This document shows, in pieces, positions 18,259 through 26,294 of a DNA stretch of 64,000 nucleotides; the first letter of the stretch is position 1, and every line of letters starts with the position of its first letter. The position numbers and the translations under genes were made by a program. The stretch comes from Bacteroidaceae bacterium (GTDB taxonomy: Bacteria; Bacteroidota; Bacteroidia; Bacteroidales; Bacteroidaceae), in the NCBI GenBank assembly GCA_017520935.1, contig JAFXEF010000008.1:25915-89914 (forward strand), written 5' to 3'. Under the pieces are notes generated by a model that made no database searches, had not been told where the DNA came from, and saw only the letters and a list, made by a program, of their open reading frames with translations.

Positions 18259-18963
18259 ATGGGCGAAAAATTAAGTATTTTGCTATGCGAAGATGATGAG
18301 AATCTTGGCATGCTTCTAAGAGAGTATTTGAACGCAAAGGGATATAGCGCAGAGCTGTTTCCTGATGGCGAGGCTGGCTATAAGGCTTTTTTGAAAAATA
18401 AGTATGACTTGTGTGTGCTGGATGTGATGATGCCCAAGAAGGATGGATTCGCATTGGCACAAGAGATACGTCAGGTGAATGCAGAGATCCCCATTGTATT
18501 CCTCACGGCCAAGACCCTCAAGGAGGATGTGCTCGAGGGATTCAAGATTGGTGCCGATGATTATCTGACCAAACCCTTTAGCATGGAGGAGCTTACGTTC
18601 CGTATCGAAGCCATCCTGCGCCGTGTACGTGGCAAGAAGAGCAAGGAGAGTAGCATGTATAAGATTGGCCGCTTTACCTTTGATACCCAAAAGCAGTTGT
18701 TGACGATTGACGGACGGCAGAACAAACTGACTACAAAAGAGTCTGAACTGCTGGCACTGTTGTGTGCTCACTCGAATGAGATACTACAGCGCGACTTTGC
18801 TCTGAAGACTATCTGGATTGACGACAATTACTTTAATGCACGCAGCATGGATGTATATATCACTAAGTTGCGCAAGCATTTGAAGGAAGACGAGTCTATC
18901 GAAATTATCAATATTCATGGCAAGGGGTATAAGCTAATCATCCCTGAAAACGTAGAGGCCTGA
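18259..18963 (+). CDS. rprY: Response regulator RprY-like, OmpR family
   Basis: The 234 residues contain a receiver domain with acidic pocket EDDE, phospho-acceptor Asp55 (LDVMMPKKDG) and Lys in LTAK. A winged-helix DNA-binding domain (about 135-230) ends ARSMDVYITKLRKHLKED...INIHGKGYKL. It matches RprY from memory over most of its length. It is cotranscribed with rprX. ATG 18259 is preferred over a GTG at 18253 that would overlap the rprX stop. Confidence 0.92.
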   Translation: MGEKLSILLCEDDENLGMLLREYLNAKGYSAELFPDGEAGYKAFLKNKYDLCVLDVMMPKKDGFALAQEIRQVNAEIPIVFLTAKTLKEDVLEGFKIGADDYLTKPFSMEELTFRIEAILRRVRGKKSKESSMYKIGRFTFDTQKQLLTIDGRQNKLTTKESELLALLCAHSNEILQRDFALKTIWIDDNYFNARSMDVYITKLRKHLKEDESIEIINIHGKGYKLIIPENVEA

Positions 18964-18980
18964 TGGGTTGTGTATAAAGT

Positions 18981-19016
18981 AAAAGCGAGAGCACTCAAGT
19001 GTTCTCGCTTTTATTT
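18981..19016 (+). terminator. Terminator after rprXY
   Basis: The hairpin AAAAGCGAGA-GCACT/AGTG-TTCTCGCTTTT is followed by a T-rich run, 18 bp beyond the rprY stop codon. Confidence 0.85.
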
Positions 19017-19032
19017 TTGTGTTTAGTCTCTT

Positions 19033-19206
19033 TTATTGGAACTTCTTGTTGAGGATAATGTATAGTACGACTCCTACAATCATGGCGCCAAATGCACCGA
19101 ACTGAACTCCATTGATGTTATTCCACCCCATAAAATAGCTGAGTACTAATACGATGGCAGCAATAACAACAAGGATGAGACCTAAGTTTTTCAAAAAATC
19201 ATTCAT
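19033..19206 (-). CDS. Small two-helix membrane protein (57 aa), conserved hypothetical type
   Basis: This is a short gene reading MNDFLKNLGLILVVIAAIVL, a break with YFMGWNNINGVQFG, then a second hydrophobic helix and the end NKKFQ. The two transmembrane helices have a positively charged C-terminus. It is convergent with rprXY and separated from it by the terminator. A weak box (TTCCTTTG) lies upstream. Function unknown; small proteins of this shape are common near stress regulators in Bacteroidales, but no link is shown here. Confidence 0.65.
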   Translation of the reverse strand: MNDFLKNLGLILVVIAAIVLVLSYFMGWNNINGVQFGAFGAMIVGVVLYIILNKKFQ

Positions 19207-19385
19207 AATATTATTGTTTTTTAGTTCTATTGCAATTAATTATCTGCAAAGGAACACAATATTCTTCAATTAAGAAAATAATTTACTTGAAATTTTTCTT
19301 GAGTAGGGCTTATTTTTATGTTGGTAGCGCATTTGTGGAATTGGTTAGCTGTCAGCCAAATCGATAAGAAAGAAGGTGGTCTCCT

Positions 19386-19985
19386 TTATTTGTGTCGCTT
19401 GGCCAGCTCGTCTTCGAGGTCTGAAAGTGAACAGCCCATCTGCTCGGTGAGCACGAGGAGGTGGTAGAGCAGGTCACCTGCTTCGTAGAGGTAGCGTTCA
19501 CGGTTTCCGTCGATAGCTTCGATGACGGTTTCTACAGCCTCTTCGCCCACTTTTTGGGCAATCTTGTTCACACCCTTGTTGAAGAGATAGGTGGTGTATG
19601 AGCCTTCGGGCATTTTGGCGTGGCGGTCTTTGATGCAGGCTTCGAGTGTACCGAGGAAACCCTCGTTGTCGCGGGTGTCAAAACAGGCTACGGTGCCGCG
19701 ATGGCAGGTGGGACCGTCGGGGCGGGCCATGATGAGGAGCGTGTCGCCATCGCAGTCCATAAACATATCTACGATGTGCAGATAGTTGCCGCTGGTCTCG
19801 CCTTTGGTCCATAGGGCCTGGCGACTACGGCTATAAAAGGTGACGCGCCTTTCGGCTTGACTCTTCTCGAAAGCTTCTTGGTTCATGTAGCCGAGCATCA
19901 GCACTTTGAGGCTGTCGGCATCCTGGATGATGACGGGCAGGAGTCCGTCGGCGTTTTTGCTGAGGTTGAATTCTTGGAATTGCAT
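19386..19985 (-). CDS. hisIE: Bifunctional phosphoribosyl-AMP cyclohydrolase / phosphoribosyl-ATP pyrophosphatase
   Basis: This is a 199-residue fusion catalysing steps 2 and 3 of histidine synthesis. The HisI part (about 1-105) shows LMLGYMNQEAF, LWTKGETSGN and the metal-binding GPTCHRGTVACFDT. The HisE part (about 115-199) shows KKGVNKIAQKVGEEAVET-like EEAVET and EAGDLLYHLLVL. It is the last gene of the hisA-hisF-hisIE group, 72 bp after hisF. Length and motifs are complete. Confidence 0.95.
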   Translation of the reverse strand: MQFQEFNLSKNADGLLPVIIQDADSLKVLMLGYMNQEAFEKSQAERRVTFYSRSRQALWTKGETSGNYLHIVDMFMDCDGDTLLIMARPDGPTCHRGTVACFDTRDNEGFLGTLEACIKDRHAKMPEGSYTTYLFNKGVNKIAQKVGEEAVETVIEAIDGNRERYLYEAGDLLYHLLVLTEQMGCSLSDLEDELAKRHK

Positions 19986-20057
19986 TATTATTGTTTTTAG
20001 TTGTTCTTATTTTTTATAGGAGATTGTGGAAGAGCTTATATCCCTAAGGGAGGTCGC

Positions 20058-20813
20058 CTATCTTCTCACTACTATCCCCCGTTCGCTGAGTGCTTGTTTG
20101 AGCACAGGAATCGGTATTTCGCCGTAGTGGAAGATGCTGGCTGCAAGAGCAGCATCGGCGCGACCGTGTGTGAGCACATCGGCAATGTCATCGATACTGC
20201 CGGCTCCGCCCGAAGCGATGATGGGGATTCGCAGGTGTTGGGCCAATCGGGCAAAGGTGTCGCAGGGATAGCCTTGGCGTGTGCCGTCGTGGTTCATTGA
20301 GGTGAACAGCAGTTCGCCTGCCCCGCGTTCCTGTGCCTCATGTGCCCAGGCAAAGAGCTCCTTGTCTGTATTGCGCTTGCCACCATGCGTGGTCGCCAAC
20401 CACTGGCCGTCGGTAAGGCGGGCATCAATGGCGATGACTACAAATTGCGAACCATACTTCGAGGCAATCTCGTCAATGAGGCTCGGGTTGCGTATGGCAG
20501 CACTGTTGATGCTCACCTTGTCGGCACCGGCATCGAGCAGTCGGGCTGCATCGTCCAGTGTGCTGATACCCCCACCTACGGTGAAGGGGATGTCAATGGA
20601 CTCGGCGATGCGGTTCACCAAGTGAGTGAAGGTATTGCGCCCCTCCTGGGTGGCACTGATATCGAGGTAGACGAGTTCATCGGCTCCCTCGCTGGCATAC
20701 TTGCTACCGAGAGCGACAGCATCGCCTACATCGCGTAGTCCTTCGAAATTGATACCCTTGACTGTGCGCCCATCTTTGACATCTAAGCAGGGTATGATAC
20801 GTTTGGCTAACAT
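20058..20813 (-). CDS. hisF: Imidazole glycerol phosphate synthase, cyclase subunit
   Basis: The 251-residue TIM barrel starts MLAKRIIPCLDVKDGRTVKG with catalytic Asp11. The second catalytic Asp is in VVIAIDARL, and the phosphate loops are VGGGIS and ASGGAGS. It joins PRFAR with ammonia delivered by HisH. HisF can use free ammonia in other bacteria, which matters because hisH is interrupted here. Between hisA and hisF lies an inverted-repeat doublet. Confidence 0.96.
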   Translation of the reverse strand: MLAKRIIPCLDVKDGRTVKGINFEGLRDVGDAVALGSKYASEGADELVYLDISATQEGRNTFTHLVNRIAESIDIPFTVGGGISTLDDAARLLDAGADKVSINSAAIRNPSLIDEIASKYGSQFVVIAIDARLTDGQWLATTHGGKRNTDKELFAWAHEAQERGAGELLFTSMNHDGTRQGYPCDTFARLAQHLRIPIIASGGAGSIDDIADVLTHGRADAALAASIFHYGEIPIPVLKQALSERGIVVRR

Positions 20814-20825
20814 CTTCTTAGTTGT

Positions 20826-20951
20826 GGCTCCCCTTCCCCTCCGAAGGAGGGGTGAATAATCATCACGGGAGTTTTTTATTTATTATACACTTCATTATTA
20901 ATTGGGGAGGACTCAGTAATTCCCCTCCTTGGAAGGAGTTAGGAGAGGCCT
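20826..20951. repeat. REP-like inverted-repeat doublet, copy 2
   Basis: Arms at 20826-20852 (CCCCTCCGAAGGAGGGG core) and 20925-20951 (CTCCTTGGAAGGAG core plus GAGAGGCCTC) flank about 72 bp of AT-rich DNA. The right arm encodes the last codons and stop of hisA. The element spans the whole hisA-hisF gap. Confidence 0.75.
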
Positions 20952-21661
20952 CTTCTTATCTCTTCCAATGTAATCCGTCCCTCATAGATTGCCTTCCCTA
21001 CGATAACGTGGCGCAGGTTCATCTCATTGAGACGGAATATGTCGTCCATGGCGCTGATGCCGCCACTCACGATGATCTCCTGCTCGGGGTATGCCGTTTG
21101 TAGGCGGGTGTAGAGGTCAAAGGATGGCCCCTGCAGCATGCCGTCCTTGGAGATATCGGTACAGATGACCTCACGTAGCCCGTGGGGACGGAAGCGGTCA
21201 ATAAGTTCCTCGATGGTCTGCTCCGATTGCTCCAACCATCCATGGATGGCCACGCGGCCATCGTTGACATCGGCACCGAGGATGAGGCGTTCGCCTCCGT
21301 ACTGTTCAAGCCAATGGGCAAACAATTCGGGTTGGCTCACTGCCACGCTACCTATGATAAGGTGGTGAGCACCAGCGTTGAAGGCATCGCGCAAGGCTTC
21401 GTCGCTCTTGATGCCGCCACCCCATTCTATATCGAGTGAGGTGCGCGTGGCAATCTCTTCCAATACGTGCAGGTTGCGGGGACTACTGCTCTTGGCTCCA
21501 TCGAGGTCTACGAGGTGCAGACGCCGTATGCCTACGTCCTGATAGCGCAGTGCCATGTCGAGTGGTGAAGCATCGTACTGCTTCTTTTGGTTGTAGTCAC
21601 CTTTGGTAAGGCGCACACATTTGCCGTTGATGAGGTCTATGGCAGGGATTATATTGATCAT
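20939..21661 (-). CDS. hisA: ProFAR isomerase
   Basis: The 240-residue TIM barrel converts ProFAR to PRFAR. The N-terminus IIPAIDLINGKCVRL carries catalytic Asp; the second Asp is in ICTDISKDG. Phosphate-binding loops WGGGIKS and VSGGIS are present. It has its own promoter (21690-21721) and leads the hisA-hisF-hisIE group. The C-terminal residues RRGLS overlap an inverted-repeat element. Confidence 0.96.
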   Translation of the reverse strand: MINIIPAIDLINGKCVRLTKGDYNQKKQYDASPLDMALRYQDVGIRRLHLVDLDGAKSSSPRNLHVLEEIATRTSLDIEWGGGIKSDEALRDAFNAGAHHLIIGSVAVSQPELFAHWLEQYGGERLILGADVNDGRVAIHGWLEQSEQTIEELIDRFRPHGLREVICTDISKDGMLQGPSFDLYTRLQTAYPEQEIIVSGGISAMDDIFRLNEMNLRHVIVGKAIYEGRITLEEIRRGLS

Positions 21662-21689
21662 ACTCTACTAATACTTTTGTATGCATCGA

Positions 21690-21721
21690 CAAAATTAGTG
21701 CAAGCCAAGAGAAAACGCAAA
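21690..21721 (-). promoter_or_regulatory. hisA promoter (family B)
   Basis: On the minus strand: TTTG (21721-21718), 20 bp, TAATTTTG (21697-21690). Transcription would start near 21686, about 25 bp before the ATG. It matches the dsbD, prfA and gdhA promoters in the core CTTGCACTAA. Confidence 0.75.
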
Positions 21722-21804
21722 TTTCTTTAATTATATTTTCCTCCTTGTCACTCGGCAGAGATTAAGATTGATTATTTCTGCTCTTGTTTGGGCCTGTAAT
21801 GAAC

Positions 21805-21836
21805 GAGAAGCCCACACCTTACGGTATAGACTTCTC
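21805..21836 (-). other. Strong stem-loop with GTAA tetraloop downstream of small peptide gene
   Basis: A 14-bp stem (several G-U pairs on the minus strand) closes a GTAA loop of GNRA type. It lies 87 bp beyond the stop of the 59-residue gene. There is no clear U-run on the minus side, so it may be an mRNA 3' end or a structured element rather than a simple terminator. Confidence 0.45.
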
Positions 21837-21922
21837 TTATAAATCATTTGAAAAAGTTTTACACTTTTTCTTGCGAGTCATAGGCATGCTTCATGTCCTT
21901 GCGCCTCGTAGGGGCGTTCACG

Positions 21923-22102
21923 TCATTTCTTGTTCCACAGATCCCCCCATGTACCACGACGTCCGTTGGTCATGTTGGCATCAGCGTCGGTGATATCATC
22001 TGAAATCTCGAATGTATTTGTAGCACTTGAGGTGGCTATCATCTCTGCAGCCTCGATGTTCATAGCCTCCATGGTGGGGGCGATATATGCTATCTTATCC
22101 AT
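21923..22102 (-). CDS. Small acidic peptide (59 aa) downstream of large secreted protein
   Basis: The short frame begins MDKIAYIAPTMEAMNIEAAE and ends NGRRGTWGDLWNKK. It has no signal peptide. The YIAPTMEAMNIEAAEMIA start resembles many unannotated Bacteroidales small proteins that open with a YxxPxxE pattern followed by an amphipathic helix and a Trp-containing tail. Function unknown. It begins 27 bp after the stop of the 1374-residue protein gene and is probably cotranscribed with it and the fucosidase. Confidence 0.6.
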   Translation of the reverse strand: MDKIAYIAPTMEAMNIEAAEMIATSSATNTFEISDDITDADANMTNGRRGTWGDLWNKK

Positions 22103-22129
22103 TTTATTTAAGTCTTTAGGTTTATAAAC

Positions 22130-25100
22130 TTACTTTACAACTTTCTTTCCGTTCACGATGTAGATACCCTTCTCCATTTTCTCGACGCGGCGGCCCATGA
22201 GGTCGTAGATGGCTGTTGACTGTAATCTGTAGTCCGTTGTCATCTCAATGCCTGTGGTGTCGTCATCGCCGAAACGGATGGTGAGTGAGCGTACGCCTTG
22301 TGTCGCCGGTACATTCAGGTATGCTTTGTGGTTGTAGACGTTGAAGGATGATTCTTTGCGGTAGAAGCCAGCCTTCTCGTTCTCGACTGTGAGCACATAG
22401 TTGGTGCTACCATCGGTGGGGAGGGTTATCTCCTGATACTCGGCATTGCCGGCATAGCCACGGAGCAGGTTGCCTGTGACAGGGGTACCTGCCTGGGAGG
22501 TGTATTCGAAGTTGTAGGTGTCGGCTGTACCACGCAGCACGGCACCGGTCTTGGCGGGGATGATGCCGTTGGCAATCTCAGTCATGGTGATGGTACCCTC
22601 ATTGCCGTTCATCACGGGGGCTGTGGTGGCCACATAGGCTGTCACGCCCTCGGGGATCAGTGCCGATGTGTTGGAGTAGAAGGTGGCAATGCCGTGCTCG
22701 CCGATGGTGACTGTTTCGGGGGTGACCTTTGTCAGGTAGAATCTACTGCCGGTGTCGCTACCTGTGGCGTTACTGCTGTTCCACAAGGCCAAGTAGTCAC
22801 CGCGTTTGTTCCAGTAGTTGTTGCCCTCGCTGGCCATACGGATGTAGCTTGCGGTGTTGTTGTCTTCCAGATTTAGTGTGCCATAGAATGTGGTGGTGTG
22901 GGTGGTGTTGTCGTGAGCCACCATAGATGCGCGGGCATTGGCCTCACTACCGTTCATGCCCAATACCTTGTATAGTCCGGTGGTGTAGTTGTAGATCTTG
23001 AATCCGCCACCATCCTGGCTCACGAATGCCCAATACCCCGTCTCATCTGCTACGGCTGTGCTGTTGGTCAGCTTGAGGTTACCGTTGCCATCGGTATAGG
23101 CAGCATTGAGGCTGACATAGCTACCTCCATGATGACGGATGGTATAGAACGGGGTGTTCTGGTCTATGTAGCTGACGTAGATGGTAGTGCCGTCAATGTT
23201 GACAATGGTCATCTTGCCCTCTACTTCGGCAGGGGTAATGTCATCCTTCAGAATATAATTGAGAGTTCGGATGGTAGCCCCATTCTTAAACTCCTGTCCA
23301 TCGAAAGTCACGGTAGCTGAGGCATCGCCAAGCACGGTCACCAGATAGTCTTTGTAGGTAGGCTCAAACTCGCACATCTCCCATAGGGAGCAGGCGTTGC
23401 CGCTGCCAGGGCCACCAGAGTGGGTGTTTGGTTTCAAACCAGCACATGTACCATCGTTTGAGGTGGAATTATTGTTGAGGAACTTGTCGCCAGTGATACC
23501 AAAGGTGACTACGTTAGCTGTGTGGGTGGGCACTCCTAACGTCCATGCAGTGTTCTTTGTAGTGCTGGCCGTTACCTTGGATCCATCACTGTTGATATAC
23601 TTACCCGACACTACGCTCTTGATATACCATGTTCCCTCGGTTGTTCCAGGCTCGAACATGAAATAGGTGGGCTCGCTTGAACGACCGTTGATTATCGTAC
23701 CATTGTCACTGATGAATCCTGAGTGGTCTGTTGCTTTGCACTCAAGCGTATAGAACATCTCGGGGTTGATGGATGTGACCACCGTGGGTGGGGTGTACAC
23801 TACAGTGATTTTACCGTTCTCCTTGTCAACGGTTACCTCAGAGGTATGGTTGACTATTGTCTTCACCTCCACATCTGCGGCAGTAAGGAACTCCGTGACG
23901 GTGACGGTTGAGCCATTGGCATACTCAGTGCCATCAAAAATGACTTTACCATTGGCATGGCCGGTAATCTCCACTGTATACTCGAGAGTATACACGTTGG
24001 GATTCTCGATGATTTGCATCACTGAGCCGTGATCGTTCCAGGTCCAGTTGCGCAGAGCTGTTGTGGCTTCGTTGTTTGCGATGCATGCAAAATAGATAGA
24101 CTCATCGTTGTAGCCGCCTCCTGCATGGAAGCTGAAAGTACCTGCGTGGTTACCCTCATTGACGCGTATGCCGTCAAGTGCGGTCTTGGTCTCCGTGAAC
24201 TTATAGTCTCTTCCACTGCGTGTCAAATAAGCCTTGCGCTCGGGTTGATATAGGTAGTACTTGCCCTCTTCGAGGATGATACGCCACACAGTGGTCTCGT
24301 CAAAAGGGTTTACTTCCTCCTTATATTTAGCAACGGAGGCTTCATTGCTGGGCTCGCCGTTTGGGAAACTGCTCGCACCTCGCACGCTGACATACTCGTT
24401 GGTGATGGTGCTGTTATATGCCCAATATCCCATGTTGTTCTTGGACTTGATCTGATAGAGCTTATAGTTCTTCAGCTCCGAGAGTGAGGTCACCTCTTTG
24501 TATGGCTCTGCGCTTAAGGTATAGGTTATCGTCACCTTGCGGTCTTCGAGGGCTACTGCGCCATCGTAGTTCTCTACTGTGGCGGGGGTCACCTGCTCGG
24601 CTGAGAAGTACTGGGTAGCACGGATGGTGCCGCCATCCTTGGTCTCGATATTGGCATACACGGCACCGCCGAGCGTGTTGTCCGGGAGGCCGGTGACCTC
24701 TACGGTGTAGAGCTGCTCCTGCTGCATGTCACCCTTGATGCTCACCTGGCTACCACGCATATACTCAGCAGGGATGTCGTAGGTGCCGTCGCCATTGATG
24801 ACGCTGTAGGGCACGCTCACCTCCACCCAGTTGGGGTTGCCGTTATCGTCGAGCTGCTGCGATGCATTCACATTGTATCCATACTTGAGGATAAAGCCAT
24901 ACTGCACGAATCCGGGAGCAGGCACTATCTTCACCTTCAGAGGTTGCCCGTAAGCAGCACTGTAATTTTGAAGAGCGCTTTCGTCTACAGCCAGTTTAAT
25001 ATCACCATTGAGCTGCGATGCATTCACGGCTACCTTGTCGCCATGCACATCGAGCATGACATCGATGTATCCTCCACCATTCGAGATGATGTCGTTTGCT

Positions 25101-26254
25101 CCTGCGGGGTTACGGTTGTCCCAGTCCACCTTGTAGCGCATGCGATAGAGACCGGTCGGGGTTCCAGCCGGAACGGTAAACTTGGGTACACCGGCACCAA
25201 TGGTGTTGCCGTTGGCCGTTGTGGTGCCGTCGCTCTTGTACCATGTTCCGTCTATCTGTGCAGCGCTGTAGCTTACGATTTCACTGCCAACGGCAGGTGT
25301 GCCGTCCGCATTAACCTCATAGTCGAATCGGCCATCGTTGTTCCAGTCTACATATACATAGCCACTCATCCAGTTGCCCGAGTAGCCGAATGTGGGCTGC
25401 ACTTCAGCGCCGGCCTTGGCTGAGAACACGCTCTTGGCTGTATTGTCGCTATATACCTTGCCGTTGATGGCTGCCGATGAGTAGCTGACACCTGCCGAGG
25501 TGAGGCCTACACTGTTGAGCTTGCGGTCGTTGCGTGTGGTGGCCGCATCCTTCTCATAGGTGAGGGCATACTTGTCGGTCGAGAAGCGCTTGTCGGGGGT
25601 GTTGTCGATGACGATCTCGTCAATGTAGGCATACCAGTCAGCAGCGTCGGCATGGGGTGAGCGCACATCGGGCACGATGACGAGCGAGTGGATGTCGATA
25701 CCGCTGTTGGCATTCTCCTCCTTGGAGTAGGAGAAGCCCTTGAAGCTGACCACGATGTCCTGCCAACCCTCCTTGGGCTTGATGTTACTGGTCGTGGTGG
25801 CCCAAAATTGTTCGTCCTCGCCAGTCTGCCAGTTCCAGCTCTCCTCGATACGTTTGCCGAGCCCAATCACCATCATGCGGCTTTCGGCGGGCTTGTCCTT
25901 GAGGTAGGCCATGATGTGGATATACTGCAGTTGCTTGGTCAGGCGGATTGGCTCCTTGAGGTCGATGCGCACGCCGAAGGTGTTGCTCCCGTGGCGGCTG
26001 CGGCGCAGCTTCACTACGTTGCCGGTGGTGTTGGGGGCTTTGCCCAGTACTTCGTCAACCTTGGTGTCGGGGTTGGCTACCACGCCAGCCTCCCAGTCGA
26101 TGATAGGGGTCTCGGCACGGAAGGGGCTCTCCTCCCATGAGTCGTACACACTGATGGCCTTGTAGTCTTCCGTGTCGAATGTTATCGTGGTCTGTGCCTG
26201 TGCGGTGAGTCCGAAAAACATCAACGCAGCAGAAAGGATGATATTCTTTTTCAT
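22130..26254 (-). CDS. Large secreted multidomain protein (1374 aa) with GEVED-like and repeat domains and sorting-like tail
   Basis: A signal peptide ends TAQAQ. Residues about 22-215 form a jelly-roll-like domain. About 265-400 holds GYVYVDWNNDGRFDYEVN and LYRMRYKVDWDN, typical of GEVED domains. Several copies of a beta-repeat follow (YTVEVTG / TVEITGHANGKVIFDG / YLVTVLGDASATVTFDG), each with a ricin-like glycan-binding flavour (GKYYLYQPERKAYL, GKYINSDGSK). The C-terminus is IYDLMGRRVEKMEKGIYIVN plus GKKVVK, a sorting-like tail. It lies 40 bp after an alpha-fucosidase gene and is likely a surface or extracellular glycan-binding partner of it. No catalytic domain was recognised. Confidence 0.7.
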   Translation of the reverse strand: MKKNIILSAALMFFGLTAQAQTTITFDTEDYKAISVYDSWEESPFRAETPIIDWEAGVVANPDTKVDEVLGKAPNTTGNVVKLRRSRHGSNTFGVRIDLKEPIRLTKQLQYIHIMAYLKDKPAESRMMVIGLGKRIEESWNWQTGEDEQFWATTTSNIKPKEGWQDIVVSFKGFSYSKEENANSGIDIHSLVIVPDVRSPHADAADWYAYIDEIVIDNTPDKRFSTDKYALTYEKDAATTRNDRKLNSVGLTSAGVSYSSAAINGKVYSDNTAKSVFSAKAGAEVQPTFGYSGNWMSGYVYVDWNNDGRFDYEVNADGTPAVGSEIVSYSAAQIDGTWYKSDGTTTANGNTIGAGVPKFTVPAGTPTGLYRMRYKVDWDNRNPAGANDIISNGGGYIDVMLDVHGDKVAVNASQLNGDIKLAVDESALQNYSAAYGQPLKVKIVPAPGFVQYGFILKYGYNVNASQQLDDNGNPNWVEVSVPYSVINGDGTYDIPAEYMRGSQVSIKGDMQQEQLYTVEVTGLPDNTLGGAVYANIETKDGGTIRATQYFSAEQVTPATVENYDGAVALEDRKVTITYTLSAEPYKEVTSLSELKNYKLYQIKSKNNMGYWAYNSTITNEYVSVRGASSFPNGEPSNEASVAKYKEEVNPFDETTVWRIILEEGKYYLYQPERKAYLTRSGRDYKFTETKTALDGIRVNEGNHAGTFSFHAGGGYNDESIYFACIANNEATTALRNWTWNDHGSVMQIIENPNVYTLEYTVEITGHANGKVIFDGTEYANGSTVTVTEFLTAADVEVKTIVNHTSEVTVDKENGKITVVYTPPTVVTSINPEMFYTLECKATDHSGFISDNGTIINGRSSEPTYFMFEPGTTEGTWYIKSVVSGKYINSDGSKVTASTTKNTAWTLGVPTHTANVVTFGITGDKFLNNNSTSNDGTCAGLKPNTHSGGPGSGNACSLWEMCEFEPTYKDYLVTVLGDASATVTFDGQEFKNGATIRTLNYILKDDITPAEVEGKMTIVNIDGTTIYVSYIDQNTPFYTIRHHGGSYVSLNAAYTDGNGNLKLTNSTAVADETGYWAFVSQDGGGFKIYNYTTGLYKVLGMNGSEANARASMVAHDNTTHTTTFYGTLNLEDNNTASYIRMASEGNNYWNKRGDYLALWNSSNATGSDTGSRFYLTKVTPETVTIGEHGIATFYSNTSALIPEGVTAYVATTAPVMNGNEGTITMTEIANGIIPAKTGAVLRGTADTYNFEYTSQAGTPVTGNLLRGYAGNAEYQEITLPTDGSTNYVLTVENEKAGFYRKESSFNVYNHKAYLNVPATQGVRSLTIRFGDDDTTGIEMTTDYRLQSTAIYDLMGRRVEKMEKGIYIVNGKKVVK

Positions 26255-26294
26255 ATTGTTTCCTGTTTTTTATGGTTAGTGTTGATGTTTATGT

